Origin: a virus
DNA: 20,224 bases
Reading direction: 5' to 3' (one strand)
Virus record (IMG/VR): IMGVR_UViG_3300003322_000591
Span: 1 to 20,224 of that record
A model generated the notes under the pieces. It was not told where the DNA came from. It saw nothing but the letters and a program-made list of their open reading frames with translations, and searched no databases. Positions 19,608 through 20,224 of the stretch are shown one piece after another. A program made the position numbers and the translations under genes. Numbering within the stretch: position 1 is the stretch's first letter; every line of letters begins with the position of its first letter.

Positions 19608-20224
19608 ATGAGTGAGACCCCTGCGCTGGCACGCCGTCTCGACACCGTCGACGCCGTGCTGATCGGGCTCGGGTCCATGATCGGCGCGGGCGTGTTCGCC
19701 GCCTTCACCCCGGCGGCCGCCGCCGCGGGTTCGGGTCTGCTGATCGGGCTGCTCGTGGCCGCATTCGTGGCCTTCTGCAATGCGAGTTCGTCGGCGCAGC
19801 TCGCCGCGGCGTATCCGGCCTCGGGCGGCAGCTACCTCTACGGCAGGGAGAGGATCGGACCGTGGGCCGGATTCCTGGCCGGCTGGGGGTTCGTGATCGG
19901 CAAGACCGCGAGCGCCGCCGCCATGGCCATGACCTTCGCCGCGTATGTCGCCCCGCCGGGCTGGGAGCGCCCTGTGGCCATCCTGGCGGTGATCGCACTG
20001 GCCGCGGTGAACTACCACGGCATCACCCGGACCGCTCGGCTGACCCGCATTCTCATGGTCCTCGTCCTGGCCGCGCTGACCATCATCGTCGCCGCCTGTT
20101 GGACGGGTTCCTCCCCCGATCCGGGCAAGATCGCCGGAGAGGGACTCCTGGCACACGGGTGGTACGGCATCCTGCAATCAGCGGGGCTGCTGTTCTTCGC
20201 GTTCGCCGGATACGCCCGGATCGC
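19608..20224 (+). CDS. APC-superfamily amino acid permease, N-terminal part (cut by window edge)
   Basis: The first 205 residues of a cytoplasmic-membrane transporter for amino acids or polyamines, driven by an ion gradient or exchange. After a short charged N-terminus, the first helix carries the family hallmark GSMIGAGVF (residues 22-30), the unwound substrate-binding segment. Further helices follow near 42-58, 87-113, 120-138 and 144-162, with the conserved SSSAQLAAAYPASGGSYLY stretch between helices 2 and 3 (about 60-78). AGAAGGA stands 7 bases before the ATG at 19608. The C-terminal half is outside the window. Substrate cannot be told. Confidence 0.93.
   Translation, partial: MSETPALARRLDTVDAVLIGLGSMIGAGVFAAFTPAAAAAGSGLLIGLLVAAFVAFCNASSSAQLAAAYPASGGSYLYGRERIGPWAGFLAGWGFVIGKTASAAAMAMTFAAYVAPPGWERPVAILAVIALAAVNYHGITRTARLTRILMVLVLAALTIIVAACWTGSSPDPGKIAGEGLLAHGWYGILQSAGLLFFAFAGYARI

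Noticed and set aside
1-20224. CRISPR arrays, transposons, rRNA genes, toxin-antitoxin pairs
   Set aside because: I found no regularly spaced repeats, transposase motifs, rRNA sequence or recognisable toxin-antitoxin proteins.

Overview
The window is high-GC DNA from an actinobacterium, most plausibly a member of the Micrococcaceae such as an Arthrobacter relative. The grounds for this are base composition, many GTG starts, and a very small siphophage-type prophage of a kind best known from actinobacterial hosts; the species cannot be read from the sequence. The window holds a short chromosomal left flank, an apparently complete prophage of about 16.1 kb (942-17068), and a right flank of about 3.2 kb.

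Left flank: the start of dihydroxy-acid dehydratase (ilvD, minus strand) and a promoter-driven tRNA-Lys(CTT). The 3' half of the tRNA is the left attachment core (942-978). An identical 37-bp copy at 17032-17068 is attR, followed by what looks like the original tRNA terminator.

Prophage: a leftward XRE-type repressor ends in attL. Across a divergent control region the rightward genes begin with two small HTH proteins (Cro/excisionase candidates), a replication-initiator-like HTH protein with iteron-like repeats, small early proteins and an HNH nuclease. The structural genes follow in tight overlap: large terminase, portal, a protease-capsid fusion, connectors, tail tube, a short tape measure, tail-tip proteins, amidase endolysin and two holin-like proteins, closed by a perfect 44-bp palindromic terminator. 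On the minus strand at the right end are a small membrane protein, a tyrosine integrase and a 70-residue protein ending at attR. Layout and size resemble the tiny (14-17 kb) siphophages of Actinobacteria.

Main discovery candidate: attP lies inside the repressor gene. In the lysogen the repressor stops at a TGA whose last base (941) belongs to the tRNA. In the excised circle that codon would be TGG and the frame would run six residues further to end in Val-Ala-Ala, an ssrA-like C-terminus, with its stop overlapping (ATGA) the start of the next gene in the integrase operon. This is the arrangement of integration-dependent immunity known from mycobacteriophages such as BPs: an unstable viral repressor and a stabilised, truncated prophage repressor. 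Two in-frame internal starts with strong ribosome sites (capsid, endolysin) suggest one gene/two protein economy.

Right flank: a TM2-domain protein, three small proteins of unknown function (two of them membrane proteins) and the start of an APC-family amino acid permease, with intergenic stretches holding a hairpin and a promoter-like element with an inverted repeat.
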